NCBI GenBank assembly: GCA_049999805.1
Contig: JBNGIO010006303.1
Coordinates: forward strand, 35,775-99,774
Source: Folioceros fuciformis
Lineage: Eukaryota > Anthocerotophyta > Anthocerotopsida > Anthocerotales
Length of the DNA: 64,000 nucleotides
Reading direction: 5' to 3'
The number at the start of each line of letters is the position of its first letter. Position 1 is the stretch's first letter. The notes under the pieces were generated by a model. It saw only the letters and a list, made by a program, of their open reading frames with translations, did not search any database and was not told the DNA's origin. A program made the position numbers and the translations under genes. Below, piece by piece: positions 24,850-35,567 of this stretch.

Positions 24850-25313
24850 CCTCGTGAACGTTCGGAACAGACCCTCCTGGGTTTGGCTGTGAAGAGCTAG
24901 TTGAGGGCTTACTATTTGCAGTTGAAAGCATAGTTATTCTGAAAGGGACCACCTTGAAAGGCTTTGTGGTGGATTATTGCTCTCCACAAGGTCAAGCATT
25001 TCTGTAAAAGTGGCCATAGAACTTAAGCGGAATTTATTAGTACGACTCCCAAGTCTTCTTTCCAAGTTCTCGTTCTCTGGTAACGGTAGCTCTTGACACT
25101 GCAAGATCGCAAAGACTGTCCAGCGAAGAAATGAGGTGGGTTGAGTTCATCGTCCACAAGTAGGCGGCCAAGCAAGTATGGACCTCGGACATGCATGCAA
25201 CGACTTGTCCGACCAGGTCACTCTTGGGGGAGCTGCTTCTCAGTTCTTGTTCTTGGCATTGGGCACATCATCTACTCCATCTACTCCGCAGGTTCGATCA
25301 GTGACGAGGGAGG
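24850..25313. other. Intergenic region, URM1 to GT92 gene
   Basis: It contains the URM1 3' UTR and the upstream region of the glycosyltransferase gene on the same strand. No coding signature is visible. Confidence 0.4.
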
Positions 25314-26717
25314 ATGGCAGCCAAACTCCGAGCCGTGATTTGGTGGACACTTCTGATTGCCATGGTGCTGTCATCCTTGTTGCTGCAAGCTCCTCTCTTC
25401 CTGCGTAATTGGCCGGTGGGCAACGCGGCCTGCGTGTGCAACAGCGGAGCTACCAACTGCGATGCAAACTTCGCCGAAGAGCAGAGGCCGCAGCAGCAAC
25501 AATTCTATGCGCACGGGACGGCGCACTACGGGTTTGTCCAATTCGGCGCATACCGGCAGTCCCCTCGCACCTTCTTCATCGTCGGCATCACCTCGGTGGC
25601 TGTGCGGGACTACACACCTCCGGTCCAAGCATGTGAGTGGAAGAGCAACGGAGGCGGCAGCGCAACGGCACCCGCAGAGATAATCTACATCGGCTTCGAC
25701 GAGAACGGGGCCCTGTTCGTGCCGGCCATCGTCAACTGCTCGTTCCCAGACCCGGTAGGCGGAGACGGACTGGGAGGCGAGCTCTCCATCCAGCTCCCTG
25801 CGGGAGCGCGGGGAGGGAAGACAATCACGGTGCTGGCAATGGCGGAGGAGCGCGGAGCAGCGACAAGCTTCTTCCACTCGCCGGCTCCCCGGCTGGCGTA
25901 TGCCTTCTGCGGGCCGCCGATGCATTCGGAGGTGCGGGCGGAGTGGATCCTGCACTGGCTCGTCTACCACCACGCCCTGTGGCAGCAGCAGGCGCACTTC
26001 TTCTTCTACAACGTCGGGGGGCTGAAGCCGCAACAACGCCGCCTCTTCCTACCTTACATCCGCGCCGGAGTGCTCACCATCACGGAAGTGGCGCGGGAGG
26101 CAGACTTCCCTTCTTGGTACTACCAGCAGCCGCTCCTGGCCAACGACTGCCTCCACCGCTCCCGCTTCCTGGCGGACTGGACCTTCTTCCTGGACTTCGA
26201 CGAGTTCCTCCACGTCCCGGCACCGGCATCCCTCCCGGCCCTTCTGCTCCTCCACCGGCAGGCCCCCTGGATCTCCTTCGGCAGCCTCCCCGTCTCCCAC
26301 AGCCACTGCCTGGACACCGGCCCCGATCTTTGGCCCGTGGAGCGCATGCAGTGGAGACACAGCGCGCCGGAGTGCATGCATTCGGACAAGGATCCCTGGA
26401 CCTGCGTGGCGGCCCCCGGGAGAAGGAAGTACGCAGTGAATCCCAGGGCGGTATTCGCAGCCGGTGTGCACAGGAGTGCGCTACCGGAGGACGGAGGAGT
26501 GGATTTGAACGCGTCCGTGGCCAGGATCCACCATTATCACGGCGTGCTGGCCCCGCAGGTGGAGCTCTGCCACCACCATGTGAACGTCTCCCAACCCCTG
26601 GAGCACTTGGATTGGCTCATGCCAGGCTTCGCCAATTACGTTCACGACCCGGAGCTGGCCGCGCTGGTGTCGGCCGCCCGCCGGGCTTGGCTTTCTTCCA
26701 GACCCGGCCGCAGCTGA
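25314..26717 (+). CDS. GT92-family (DUF23) glycosyltransferase, type II membrane protein
   Basis: A single-exon gene of 467 codons. In plants GT92 includes the beta-1,4-galactan synthases (GALS), which work in the Golgi lumen; the exact acceptor of this copy is unknown. Features in order: a hydrophobic signal anchor at residues ~8-30 (VIWWTLLIAMVLSSLLLQAP) giving a type II topology; an N-terminal beta-rich stretch; the conserved core LHWLVYHHALW and HFFFYNVGGL; the NDCLHRSRFLADWTFFLDFD segment followed by EF, where DFDEF is the metal-binding D-x-D-like motif; then LPVSHSHCL, KYAVNPRAVFAAGVH and HYHGVL near the C-terminus. The region is very GC-rich (especially third positions) compared with neighbours, which explains the long shadow frames. 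It may be a GALS1-like enzyme, but it is somewhat short at the N-terminus. Confidence 0.87.
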   Translation: MAAKLRAVIWWTLLIAMVLSSLLLQAPLFLRNWPVGNAACVCNSGATNCDANFAEEQRPQQQQFYAHGTAHYGFVQFGAYRQSPRTFFIVGITSVAVRDYTPPVQACEWKSNGGGSATAPAEIIYIGFDENGALFVPAIVNCSFPDPVGGDGLGGELSIQLPAGARGGKTITVLAMAEERGAATSFFHSPAPRLAYAFCGPPMHSEVRAEWILHWLVYHHALWQQQAHFFFYNVGGLKPQQRRLFLPYIRAGVLTITEVAREADFPSWYYQQPLLANDCLHRSRFLADWTFFLDFDEFLHVPAPASLPALLLLHRQAPWISFGSLPVSHSHCLDTGPDLWPVERMQWRHSAPECMHSDKDPWTCVAAPGRRKYAVNPRAVFAAGVHRSALPEDGGVDLNASVARIHHYHGVLAPQVELCHHHVNVSQPLEHLDWLMPGFANYVHDPELAALVSAARRAWLSSRPGRS

Positions 26718-27175
26718 ATTGTGACGTCGAGTCGCGGAGACGAAGATCATGCAGGTGGTCACAAAATTCCGGCAAACAAAGTCGGGACGGCGGGATAAAC
26801 CCTGGCTGGGACCCGCAATGACGAGCCGGTCAACCCGGACTGCGTTTTCTGTGCTTTCTATTCTTTCCGTGGTACAGTAATTCGTCCTTGCAGCTCCCGG
26901 CCTTCAGTGAAATTGAATCTACTGGAATCTCTCTCCGGAGTCTGAATCCATGCCCATCCACTCGGGCTGGCCACTAGCGGCTTCTCTTCTGCCTTTCCCG
27001 CTACCAGGAGCCAGCTATCTCTTGAGGCATCTGTGCTCCGACCTGCGCCTGCTCTCCCAGTTTAGTGCTTGAGGTTGCAGGGCGAGAGGGCCTGGATATG
27101 GATTGAGGAAGCGGCTGGTGGATCGGATTTCTTCCTTCGGGACGCAGTTCGTGGGCGGAGGGCGTGGTGATAGAG
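26718..27175. promoter_or_regulatory. Upstream region of the LPEAT2-like gene
   Basis: This covers the 3' UTR of the GT92 gene and the promoter/5' UTR of the next gene on the same strand. Nothing else is recognisable. Confidence 0.4.
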
Positions 27176-30100
27176 ATGAATGGGAACGGGGAATTGCATA
27201 TTCCGTTGCTCCGGAAGCAGAATGGATCTTCAGGGTCGGGGGGCCGCGAGATCGTGGAATTGCAGGTGGAACTGTTGGCTAACGGGGCGGGGATTGAGGA
27301 TGCGAACGGAAACGGGGAGCGTGTGAAGAAGAGGAGGGATGGGGCCGCGCAGCATGTGATCTCTTTGTTTGGTGAATGTCCCTCGCTGGGGCCTCTTCTT
27401 CCTATCGATCCGTTTCGGAACCACACTCCGGAAATTGACGGCCTGTACGAGTGGGCGAAGACGGTCATTTGCCTGCCGATTCTGCTGGTCAGAGTGCTAC
27501 TAACTATGGTGGTGGTGATCGTCGGCTTGGTGGGCACCAAGCTGGCTCTGGCTGGATGGGAGCAGAAGCAGGAAGCTATGCCCTTGTGGCGGTACAGGCT
27601 AATGAGTGTTGCAAGAGGCTGCGCCCGCTGCATCCTTTTCTGCTTTGGGTTAGTTTTGCGCCTGCTCCTTACATCGTCTGTGAAAGGCTTCTTGATTGAA
27701 ATGTACACGGAGGAAGTGTGCAGGCTCTGACTTAAGAGCGTCGTCTTGTTCGCAGCTTTCATTGGATTCGGATATTGGGGAGCCCTGCACCTAGGGAGGT
27801 TGCTCCGATAGTTGTGTCGAATCATGTGTCCTTTGTTGACCCCATCTTTTTCTTTTACGCGCTGTTTCCAAGCATGGTCAGCTCCAACTCGCATGACAGC
27901 ATTATCTTCGTAGGAATGATCATCAGATCTATGCAGGTAAGGGGCGTGGGAAAGTAGGGAAATTGGAGCTTGGAGGATGTGTGGGTAGGCTCCTGGTTAG
28001 AGTCCAAACGCGATGGGTCCCTTTTTTTCGCTTGCGCATGGTCCAAAGAGGCCGGTGGTATGAATCTGAGGAGGAGTAATGTGGACCTGTTGCAATGGCA
28101 GATGATTCTTGTTGACAGGCTTGACCCAGCTTCAAGGAGAAAGGCTGGTCTGGAGATTAAGGTACTCTTAACTCATCCTAGTGTTTGGAAATGGGGCACC
28201 CCATTCCCAACCCATTCCCTGCCTAAGGGATACTCCCCTCTCACCTGGGATTGGTTGGTTTTGGTTACTACTCGGAACCTATGCAAGAACTCACGACGTG
28301 GTGCGCTCAAGCACATAATTGCAGAGAAGAGCTTTAAGCGATGACTTCCCTCGAGTGCTGCTCTTTCCAGAGGGTACAACCACTAATGGCAGGGCTTTGA
28401 TATCATACAAGCTAGGAGCCTTCGGGCCTGGGCTTCCAGTACAACCTGTTGTTGTGCGCTATCCCTTTGTCCACTTCGACTGCTCCTGGTACATGGCATT
28501 TGGGTTTCCCTCGTCACTTAAAGTGCTGAATTGGTACCTCAGTTATGAAGCGATTAGTCTAGTTGTTCTGACAATCAGTCGTCTCTGACGCAGGGGTAAT
28601 ACTTCACTTTTCAAACTTGTGTTCCGAATGCTGACACAGTTCAACAACTTCATGGAGGTATCTTCACGGTTTAGAAGTATGCCTAGGATTGTACATGTTG
28701 TCACCGCGGCCGCTGGTGTGTTATGTTAACACAGTAGATATGTCAAAGAGAAATTCGTACTCCACCATGTTGCCTCCACTCAGATCTGAGTGGTCATGCC
28801 TGACATCCAGGTCGAGTACCTTCCAGTCATGTTTCCATCGGCTAAAGAGAAGGAAAATCCAGCAGAATTTGCTGCAAGGGTATGTGCTCCACCTTGTTTG
28901 ACAAGTTCCTACGATCCAATTGAGGGACAAAGTCTCACTGGGAAAAAAATGTGCATCTGCACAGGTCCGATATGAGATGGCTAGATCTCTCAATGTTCCG
29001 GAGACTGAGCATACATATGGTGACTTGATGCTAGCTGTCAAAGCAACGGAGCTGAAGATGGTAAGCTGCATACCGAAGAGTGCAAAAATGTACATGTAGC
29101 GCATACCGAAGAGGTGATTTTCTTTCTGGTGTCTTCTCCAGTCTTCGGCTTTTTCTTCCATGGTGGAGATGGGTCGTATGGAAAAGGTACCTTCCTTAGT
29201 CGTCCAGATGCATTCCAGTGATATCTGTTGCTTGAAGTTTGCAACAGCCAGAACGTGATCGATCCATGTTTTCTGTCGACTAGCTTTTCAACCTGTCCAC
29301 AAAGGAGGTGAAGGGTTATCTGGACAAGTTTGTTGCAATGGACTCCACTTGCAGGCAGCTTCTGTTGCTCTTCATACACTGTGCTGCAATCTTGCTATAA
29401 TATTACGTTCCTACGAGGTAACGGCAGTTGCTTTTGTTCCAATCAACAGTGGCTATGTCAATCTCGATCAATTTCTGGAGGCACTCGATCTTCCAAAGAC
29501 TGACTTCTCTGAAGAGGTGACTGTCCCTGTCCGGGAAGCCCGTTTCCTTTCTTGCCATTCACTGAATTTGCTGATTAACACGTTGTCTGTGGTGGAAGAT
29601 GTTCTGCTTATTCGACACATCTGGCCGAGGCTTTATATATTTCCGGGAGGTATGCTCCACCTGGACACTAGTCTCCCATTGCAGTTGGCTGAGGAACACT
29701 CTCCAAAATTCGATATTCACAAAGCCATGTGGGTTGTCCAATTTTGCAGTTCGTAGCAGTCTTGGCATTCCTATCAAGACATTCTGCCTTTTCCAGCGCG
29801 ATGAAGATGGCCTTTGATGCATGTGATCTGCAAAAGGATGGTTCTGTGACGCTCAAAGAGGTTGAAATCTGTTATCCCTGAACTCTTCTTCCATGTAAAG
29901 TATCACCTCTGCACTAACGATCTTAGAGTGCCCGCTTCTGTGTTGCAGTTGGAGTCAAGCCTTAGATTAGTCTTCCCGTCAATATCAAGCACAAAGGTAC
30001 CATGAGTGCTTTTGCTCCTCCTTTCGTTGACCTTCCTTGTTCATCTTTCGTTACAGGGATCCCGTTCCATTCAGGTACAACACATTTTCCAAAAGCTGGA

Positions 30101-30206
30101 TGTCGATGGTGATAATTCTATCAGCTGGGAGGAGTTCAAACTGTTTTGCGAAAGGAATCCTGAGCTGCTAACTGTATTTGTTGCAGCCTCATCTAGTTCG
30201 TCGTAG
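27176..30206 (+). CDS. LPEAT2: EF-hand lysophospholipid acyltransferase (LPEAT2/LPCAT type)
   Basis: It re-acylates lysophospholipids, using acyl-CoA, at the ER/Golgi membranes (Lands cycle). The start is ATG 27176. Exon 1 (to ~27648) has a hydrophilic head, then hydrophobic segments (TVICLPILLVRVLLTMVVVI). Exon 2 (27756-27936) holds acyltransferase motif I, SNHVSFVDPIFFF (the H-x4-D pair is intact). Later exons carry MILVDRLDPASRRKAGLEI, then motif III LLFPEGTTTNGRALISYKLG and motif IV-like VQPVVVRYPF (28370-28480). They continue with VEYLPVMFPSAKEKENPAEF, AARVRYEMARSLNV and TYGDLMLAVKA. The C-terminal third has EF-hand loops: DTSGRGFIYFRE (29615-29650), DLQKDGSVTLKE (near 29830) and DVDGDNSISWEEF (near 30100). 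Stop at 30206 after a Ser-rich end. About 11-13 exons; not every junction was fixed. Confidence 0.9.
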
Positions 30207-30374
30207 GTCGTCAACCTTAGTATGGACCTTGTATAGATTTCTTGGGGTTTGTATCTATAGATAATTCCTGACAAATAGATCATCATATAACAGACTACGA
30301 AAAAGATCTTACCCTGCTAAATCAAACTTTGTTTTTGTTATTTACAAATACTGCACATTTTAAAGTATAGAACA

Positions 30375-30447
30375 GGTCGCGTGGCCTAATGGATAAGGCG
30401 CTCGCCTCCGGAGCGGGAGATTGCGGGTTCGAGTCCCGCCGTGATCG
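30375..30447 (+). tRNA. tRNA-Arg (anticodon CCG)
   Basis: A complete 73-nt cloverleaf without an intron. The acceptor stem pairs 30375-30381 with 30440-30446, allowing two G-T pairs. The D arm is GCC/GGC around TAATGGATAA. The anticodon stem is CTCGC/GCGGG with loop CTCCGGA, giving CCG at 30408-30410. The T arm is GCGGG/CCCGC around TTCGAGT, with discriminator G at 30447. CCA is not encoded, as expected in a nuclear gene. A T5 run at 30487-30491 could end Pol III transcription. Confidence 0.97.
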
Positions 30448-32576
30448 CGTCACTCTTCACCGACAACAAAATTTAACGGTTTCGTCTTTTTAGAAAGAAA
30501 GTTTTAATTAAAAAGTAATTCACTAGTGATCAAAGATCATGGTTATTCAGATATGAATAAATATTCATAATTTTCTTTCTTACAGAAGTTATCTATAACC
30601 CAAAAGAATCTTTTATTTATTTTAGAAAAACAGATGGAAAACCATCTATCCTAGAGAGGAGATAAACCATGAGAAGACACTAGTGACTAATCCAAACTCT
30701 AATGATTATCAATAGCACCAAAAACATAGTTGGTAGTGTGAGAAAAGCTATTACTCACGCAATTGAAAAATAGTTCATTAATTATCAAAGATAAGGATTA
30801 TGTATTTTAGGATCGTCGTTCAGTGTTTAGCTTTGTAATAACTCTTCTTTTTTTATTTCACATTATTTTTCTTAATTATTAACATGTACATTGTGTTCTT
30901 GATTGCTAACAAGGGGAACACATAGGCAACCAAACAGTCTAGTATCGTGTTTTAAGAGGACGCTCTTCCAAATTCTGAACGAAGGAATGGGGTAAATTTA
31001 AGAGGACGCTCTTCCAAATTCTGAATGAAGGAATGGGGTAAATGGGAGGATTCTTATTGATATGTAAATTGAAAAAAATAGGGTTCTTGGGAACAAGGAA
31101 AGGTGCTTGTAGGTTTTTCTCTTAAGCAAGACACTACAAGAGCAAGCAAGCCCAAGCAAAAACTCATCAATAGTAGAGAAAGTTGATGGTGTGATTCAAA
31201 AAAACCTAAACACACAGCTACCAAAAGCTGGGAGCTCACACTCTTGCGTAAGCAAGAGCACGAGCGAGCTTGAATCAAGTGAGGGATAGAAGAGTCTCTA
31301 AAAAGAGTGAGTTTGCTCTTGCATGTACTACTTCTAAAGGAGGAATGCTTAATCCCTTAGATCTCTAATACGGGAAGTGATGGAAAATGAGGCATGGCAA
31401 CCCTTTCCTCAATCAAAAGAGAGCCCCTTGTGGATTTTAGGGATGCTTGCAAAGGAAAGCACCTTGTTCTACACCACAAATGAAAGATTCCAATTTGTGG
31501 AAATCCTCCTATAAAGCCTAGATGAGGGCTAACATAAGCCAACTTCCATTTGATGAGTAGCCCTAAGCTCCCCAATAGGATGAGGAGAGATGCTTCTCGC
31601 ATTACTCTATCCCTCAACACCACATTTAAAAGTTTCATATCCATAACAAACTGCATCCACAAACCACCATAATCTTCGTCCCCAAGCCTTTCAAAACTAA
31701 GCAAGAGTATCGGAGAAGGGAGCAAAACCTCGGGTGGCACACTAAACATGAAGGAAGTATCCCAAAGGCCTCACATGGGTCCTCTAATTTGGAAGTGGCG
31801 GCAATCTACACAAGCCATATCTTCCTTGAGAGCTGCCAACACAAACTCCTAATTAAAGGAAGGAAGCCCCACCGAGACATAAAGCACGAAGAGGCCTTGC
31901 TTGGAGACAATTTCACCCTTAAGGAAAACTCTGCACTTGAAAATCTTCAATCTCAATCCAAGACAAGGTACTTGTGAAGAGAAAAGCTCAATGCTTCCTC
32001 AAGTAACTCAACATAGCTTGTCTTAGCCTAAGACAATGGCCCTACTTTATTTTGTGGAGATCCATTCATGTGTTGTAGTTGTTGCTGCGAGACTATGAGA
32101 AACTGAAGTCTCGCTGTCACCGAAAGAATGGCAAGGCATGATCCTTGAGGCATCAAATCCGTTTTTGTCTCTGGACTTCCACTCGTGGTCGAGAGGTACA
32201 CCATCTAAAGTGACCTGATAGATATCTAAGTACAGTGCGTATGATGTGCACGGATACGAGTACATACAGTATGAAGTAAGTATGTATTTTGGAGAGAGGA
32301 GAGTGGTGTGATACGTAGTGCGATGGAGGCGGCCCCGAGCTGGGTGTGATGTACAGTACAGCAAAGTGAGCATCCATCAATTGTTGCCGTAAAAAGAATG
32401 CCAAGACGGGCCGGGCCGCATGGCGATGTCCAAACGTCAATAAAAGGAAGGCGATCGCTCAGGCTAGAGCTGAGGCTGAAACAGAGACGGAGGGGGCTTG
32501 ATGATCCTTCTGCTCTCCCGGAGGCAAGCACCGATGCGGCAGAGTTGTTGCATTGGCGGCATCGCAGCTCGGCAAG
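30448..32576. other. AT-rich gene-poor stretch with decayed coding remnants
   Basis: Composition drops sharply to AT-rich after the tRNA. It contains a 46-bp tandem duplication at 30952-31043 and, on the minus strand around 31970-31050, a broken reading frame with several stops (the best piece, 31749-31357, includes RLGDEDYGGLWMQFVMDMKL). I do not recognise the family; it behaves like a dead mobile-element or repeat gene. From ~32100 the sequence returns to gene-like composition and forms the upstream region of the F-box gene. Confidence 0.5.
30952..31043. repeat. Tandem duplication, 2 x 46 bp
   Basis: Copies 30952-30997 and 30998-31043 differ at a single base (gaacgaagg versus gaatgaagg). 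Each copy contains the small inverted repeat AAGAG-GACG-CTCTT. The near identity means the duplication is recent. Confidence 0.95.
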
Positions 32577-34043
32577 ATGCTGAAATGCATTCGCATTCGC
32601 TCGGCCACGAGTGGCAGCGGCAGCGGAAGCAGGTCCAAATCCTTCCAGAAGACGGTGGTTCTGAAGCCCTTGCGGCTGGGCCGCCCGGACGTGGGATGCT
32701 GCGGGGAGCTTGCGGTGGCCACCAGCTGCCAGGACGGCATCTCTTGTTCCACCCCGGGATCCAGCTCCACCTCCAGCTCGGGCTGCCGCGATCCGGCCCT
32801 GGGATGCCGTGATCCGGCCCTGGAATGCCAGTGCCCGTCCCTCAACTCCCTCCCGGACGAGGTGTTGCGGGAGATCCTTGCCCGGGTTCCACTCCCGCCC
32901 CTGCTCCCGCTCCGGGCCGTGTGCCGGGCGTGGGATCGGCTGATCCTGGAGGACGCGCGGGTGGAGCTGGTGGCGGGATCCTTGGGAGCCAGCTTCCTCC
33001 GCGCGGTGCACACCCGGGATGGGAAGATGCTGGCCCTGGCCTACAACCCCGTGCTGCGGGTGGCGGCCAAGGGGCCCGTGGCGCTGCATGCGTCCGCGGT
33101 TGATTTTGGCCACTTCATCGCCTCTGCCGGGAGCCTGCTCTTCTACGGGAACTTCAACAACTGCGCCCCGGTGTGCCGGATCACGGTCTCCAACCCGCTC
33201 TCCAACGCCTGGCGCCGCCTGCCGCTCCTCGCGGACGGGCCAACTCTGCTCTCCTTCCCGGTCTTCCGGCGGATCACGGTCTGGAGCACCGGGGAGGTCG
33301 GGGCCCGGAGGAGGGGGATGTACCGGATCTTGGTGATGAAGTTCAGATGGCACTTCCAGACTCACATCTACTGCTCCATTGCGGATTCCTGGCGGCCGTG
33401 CCCGAGTATTCCCCTCTGCGGCTACGATTTCTTCACATCCACGGGCCCCTGCGTTGGGGGATTCGCCTTCTATGTGGTGGGGAGCAGTATTCGGGATGTG
33501 AAGTCGTGGTCCATCTGGGCGTTTGATCTCGAGTGCGAGGCCTGGTTCAACTTCACGGTGCCCACCACGATGCTGGACGGGGTGGTATCCTATGTACTCA
33601 TCGAGTGTTTGGGGAGGCTTGTGCTGGTGGCCAGGTGCGGGATTGTGGATTGGGAGAAGAGGTGCATTCATCTTGATGGGGTGCGCTTGTGGAAGCTCAG
33701 CCTCACAAGGAAGAGGAATGGGTCGACCGATCCCGGGAAGACGCTGGCTGGGCACTCGTGGGCGAAGCTCGGGGAGATGCCACAGGAGTTTGTCCCACTT
33801 TACTCGTTGTCCTTCTCTAAACGTCATTGGTGGCATCCCACCCTGGAGCTCAAAGACTGCACAGTGGTGTCCAATTGCATCTTTTTCCTCAAAGGCCGCA
33901 GCCACGGAGCGGATGCTATCGTGTTTGATTACATTGATAAGTCCTGGAGTGTGCCGGACAGGGATTTGGTCCATCCTCCTCGAGGCTGCCGGATGTACGA
34001 CCCCGGATTCTGCCTCATTCCCAATGCCGATATCATGCCTTAG
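32577..34043 (+). CDS. F-box protein (SCF substrate receptor candidate)
   Basis: A single-exon gene of about 488 residues. A low-complexity Ser/Cys/Gly-rich N-terminus contains an in-frame duplication (CRDPALGCRDPALECQ near residues 70-85). Then comes a canonical F-box at ~90-130: LNSLPDEVLREILARVPLPP followed by LLPLRAVCRAWDRLI, which would bind SKP1. The rest (~350 residues) has regularly spaced Trp and Gly segments, such as SNAWRRLPLL, SWRPCPSIPLCGYDF, SWSIWAFDLECEAWFNF and SWAKLGEMPQEF. These suit a Kelch/galactose-oxidase-like beta propeller (inference). The target is unknown. GC-rich codon use resembles that of the GT92 gene. ATG 32577 is the first in-frame ATG. Confidence 0.88.
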   Translation: MLKCIRIRSATSGSGSGSRSKSFQKTVVLKPLRLGRPDVGCCGELAVATSCQDGISCSTPGSSSTSSSGCRDPALGCRDPALECQCPSLNSLPDEVLREILARVPLPPLLPLRAVCRAWDRLILEDARVELVAGSLGASFLRAVHTRDGKMLALAYNPVLRVAAKGPVALHASAVDFGHFIASAGSLLFYGNFNNCAPVCRITVSNPLSNAWRRLPLLADGPTLLSFPVFRRITVWSTGEVGARRRGMYRILVMKFRWHFQTHIYCSIADSWRPCPSIPLCGYDFFTSTGPCVGGFAFYVVGSSIRDVKSWSIWAFDLECEAWFNFTVPTTMLDGVVSYVLIECLGRLVLVARCGIVDWEKRCIHLDGVRLWKLSLTRKRNGSTDPGKTLAGHSWAKLGEMPQEFVPLYSLSFSKRHWWHPTLELKDCTVVSNCIFFLKGRSHGADAIVFDYIDKSWSVPDRDLVHPPRGCRMYDPGFCLIPNADIMP

Positions 34044-35567
34044 CTTCTGCTTCTCCCACAAGTCACTCCAAGTGTGGATTCCTTTGCCTCCTTTGCCTTG
34101 TGTCCACCCGTTCAAGCCCAGCAGAACAGTGGTGGGTAGGTGTGGCAAACTCGTGCTCTCATCTTTTATTTCTCGTTTCACTTACTCTCAATGCATCACT
34201 CGCCTTCTGACACCTGTCTCAAACTGTTTCCTTAGGCAGGTTTCTGTTGCTTCCACAGGGGTGGCTCTTTTCTCTACTTTAAGAGGCTGCGCGTTGGGCA
34301 TCTCAGTTCACGACCACACTCAAAATCTCCTGCACTGTGTGTTTGAGCCTATGAGGTGTCGAAACTTGGCTGTCTCTTGCTCTTTGCAACAAGATGCCCA
34401 TGTGGACATTCAGCTAGTTCTGTTTCATGCAGTCCCTGGCAGGCTGTTATTGTGTCTCTCCGGAGATGTTCCAAGCCTAATGCTTGGTGTTCGCCGCAGA
34501 AGTAGGAAGGTTTTCGCTCTTCTCAGAGAGCAGGAGGAACGAGTGTCTTCCCCGCCTCATCTAACTACATCGGAGAGGAGGCTGCAGCCTCCGTCTAGTT
34601 CTCTTCCGGGGGCCAAATCCCATCTCGTGATGTACATTCAGTCCCAAGTGCTGTCACACGCTCATAGCCTCCGTCAGTCCGCCCACCATCCTTGAATATC
34701 ATAAAGTATCATACATGTTCCGTTGCGAATGCACGTGGCCACCTACGCATATGCAACTCTTCCCTCTACTGTGCACAATCGCCGGAGCACGTGGGGAACG
34801 TCCTGGCAAGCGCCAACGGCACGACAGGGCAAGGGACGGTGGAACGAGGGCCGGCCCGTGGAGCTGGCGGGCCCTGATGGGGTCCATGGCGGAGGCGGCC
34901 AAATAGTGTTTGTGACTGACGAGACAAAGTTTGCACTGACCCCGGCGCAGCCTGCTTGTGATGGTGGCTCTGGCGGCAGCATCTGGTGACAGTTTCATCT
35001 CTTATCACGTCGTGGCAGGCCTGGCAATTTGCAAACCGCGCCAGGCACTTTCAGAGCAGCGAGTTCACGTCCAGCATATGTCGTAAGATTCTTCGAGCTT
35101 GAGAAGACGCAGCATATGGTTCTACTTCGCTTGGTGAGTGTGATGAGAGGCTGGTTCTACTGCGTTTGATGTGTGACAGGAGGCTGGCTCTACTGCGTGA
35201 GTGTGATGAGAGGCTGGTTCTACTGCGTTTGAGTACGATGGGAGGCTGGTTGTACTGCGTTTGAGTAATATGGGAGGCTGGTTGTACAGCGTTACAGTCT
35301 GAAGAGAGGCTGCACTTGGAATCGAGTCCCAACTCGGGAACTTTCACGCTTGCTGCTTCGACGATGTTACGCAATGCAAGAGAAGAAAGTTGTGCATCGG
35401 GCCGCGGGCTCCGCCACCTGCGCATGCTTTTCTCTCCCTTCATTCATGGACGCCCGGATCTGCCGTTGCTCGCACATGCGTCACGGCTATGACTTGACGG
35501 GCACCGGCCAGCGTTGCGTTCATTTCGCTGTGCGCTTCACGAGACCCCGGGACCTTCGGACCGCTCT
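34044..35567. other. Intergenic region between F-box and dienelactone hydrolase genes
   Basis: The first part is probably the F-box 3' UTR. Open frames at 33.5-34.7 kb overlap the F-box gene in another frame and look like shadows. A direct-repeat cluster lies at 35116-35310. The last ~250 bp is the upstream region of the hydrolase gene. Confidence 0.45.
35116..35310. repeat. Imperfect minisatellite, ~30-33 bp units
   Basis: About five to six units, each starting GGCTGGTTCTACTGCGTTTG or a close variant and ending in a GATGAGA/GATGGGA-like spacer. Units vary by 1-6 substitutions and small indels, so it is older than the other tandem repeats here. Confidence 0.85.

Noticed and set aside
25637-26821. 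394-codon open frame overlapping the GT92 gene
   Set aside because: It is a +2 frame shadow caused by very high GC content; it is Pro/Arg/Gly-rich and has no domain, while the other frame encodes GT92 motifs.
27001-27894. 297-codon minus-strand frame opposite the LPEAT2 first exons
   Set aside because: It runs antisense through conserved acyltransferase exons and an intron; Pro/Ser-rich and featureless.
32226-34181. 651-codon minus-strand open frame opposite the F-box gene
   Set aside because: Low-complexity, Gly/Arg/His-rich composition mirrors GC-rich third positions of the F-box gene; no family signature.
33523-34695. 390-codon frame starting inside the F-box gene
   Set aside because: The first half is a frame shadow of the F-box gene; the second half has no recognisable domain or start. 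It most likely overlaps the 3' UTR.
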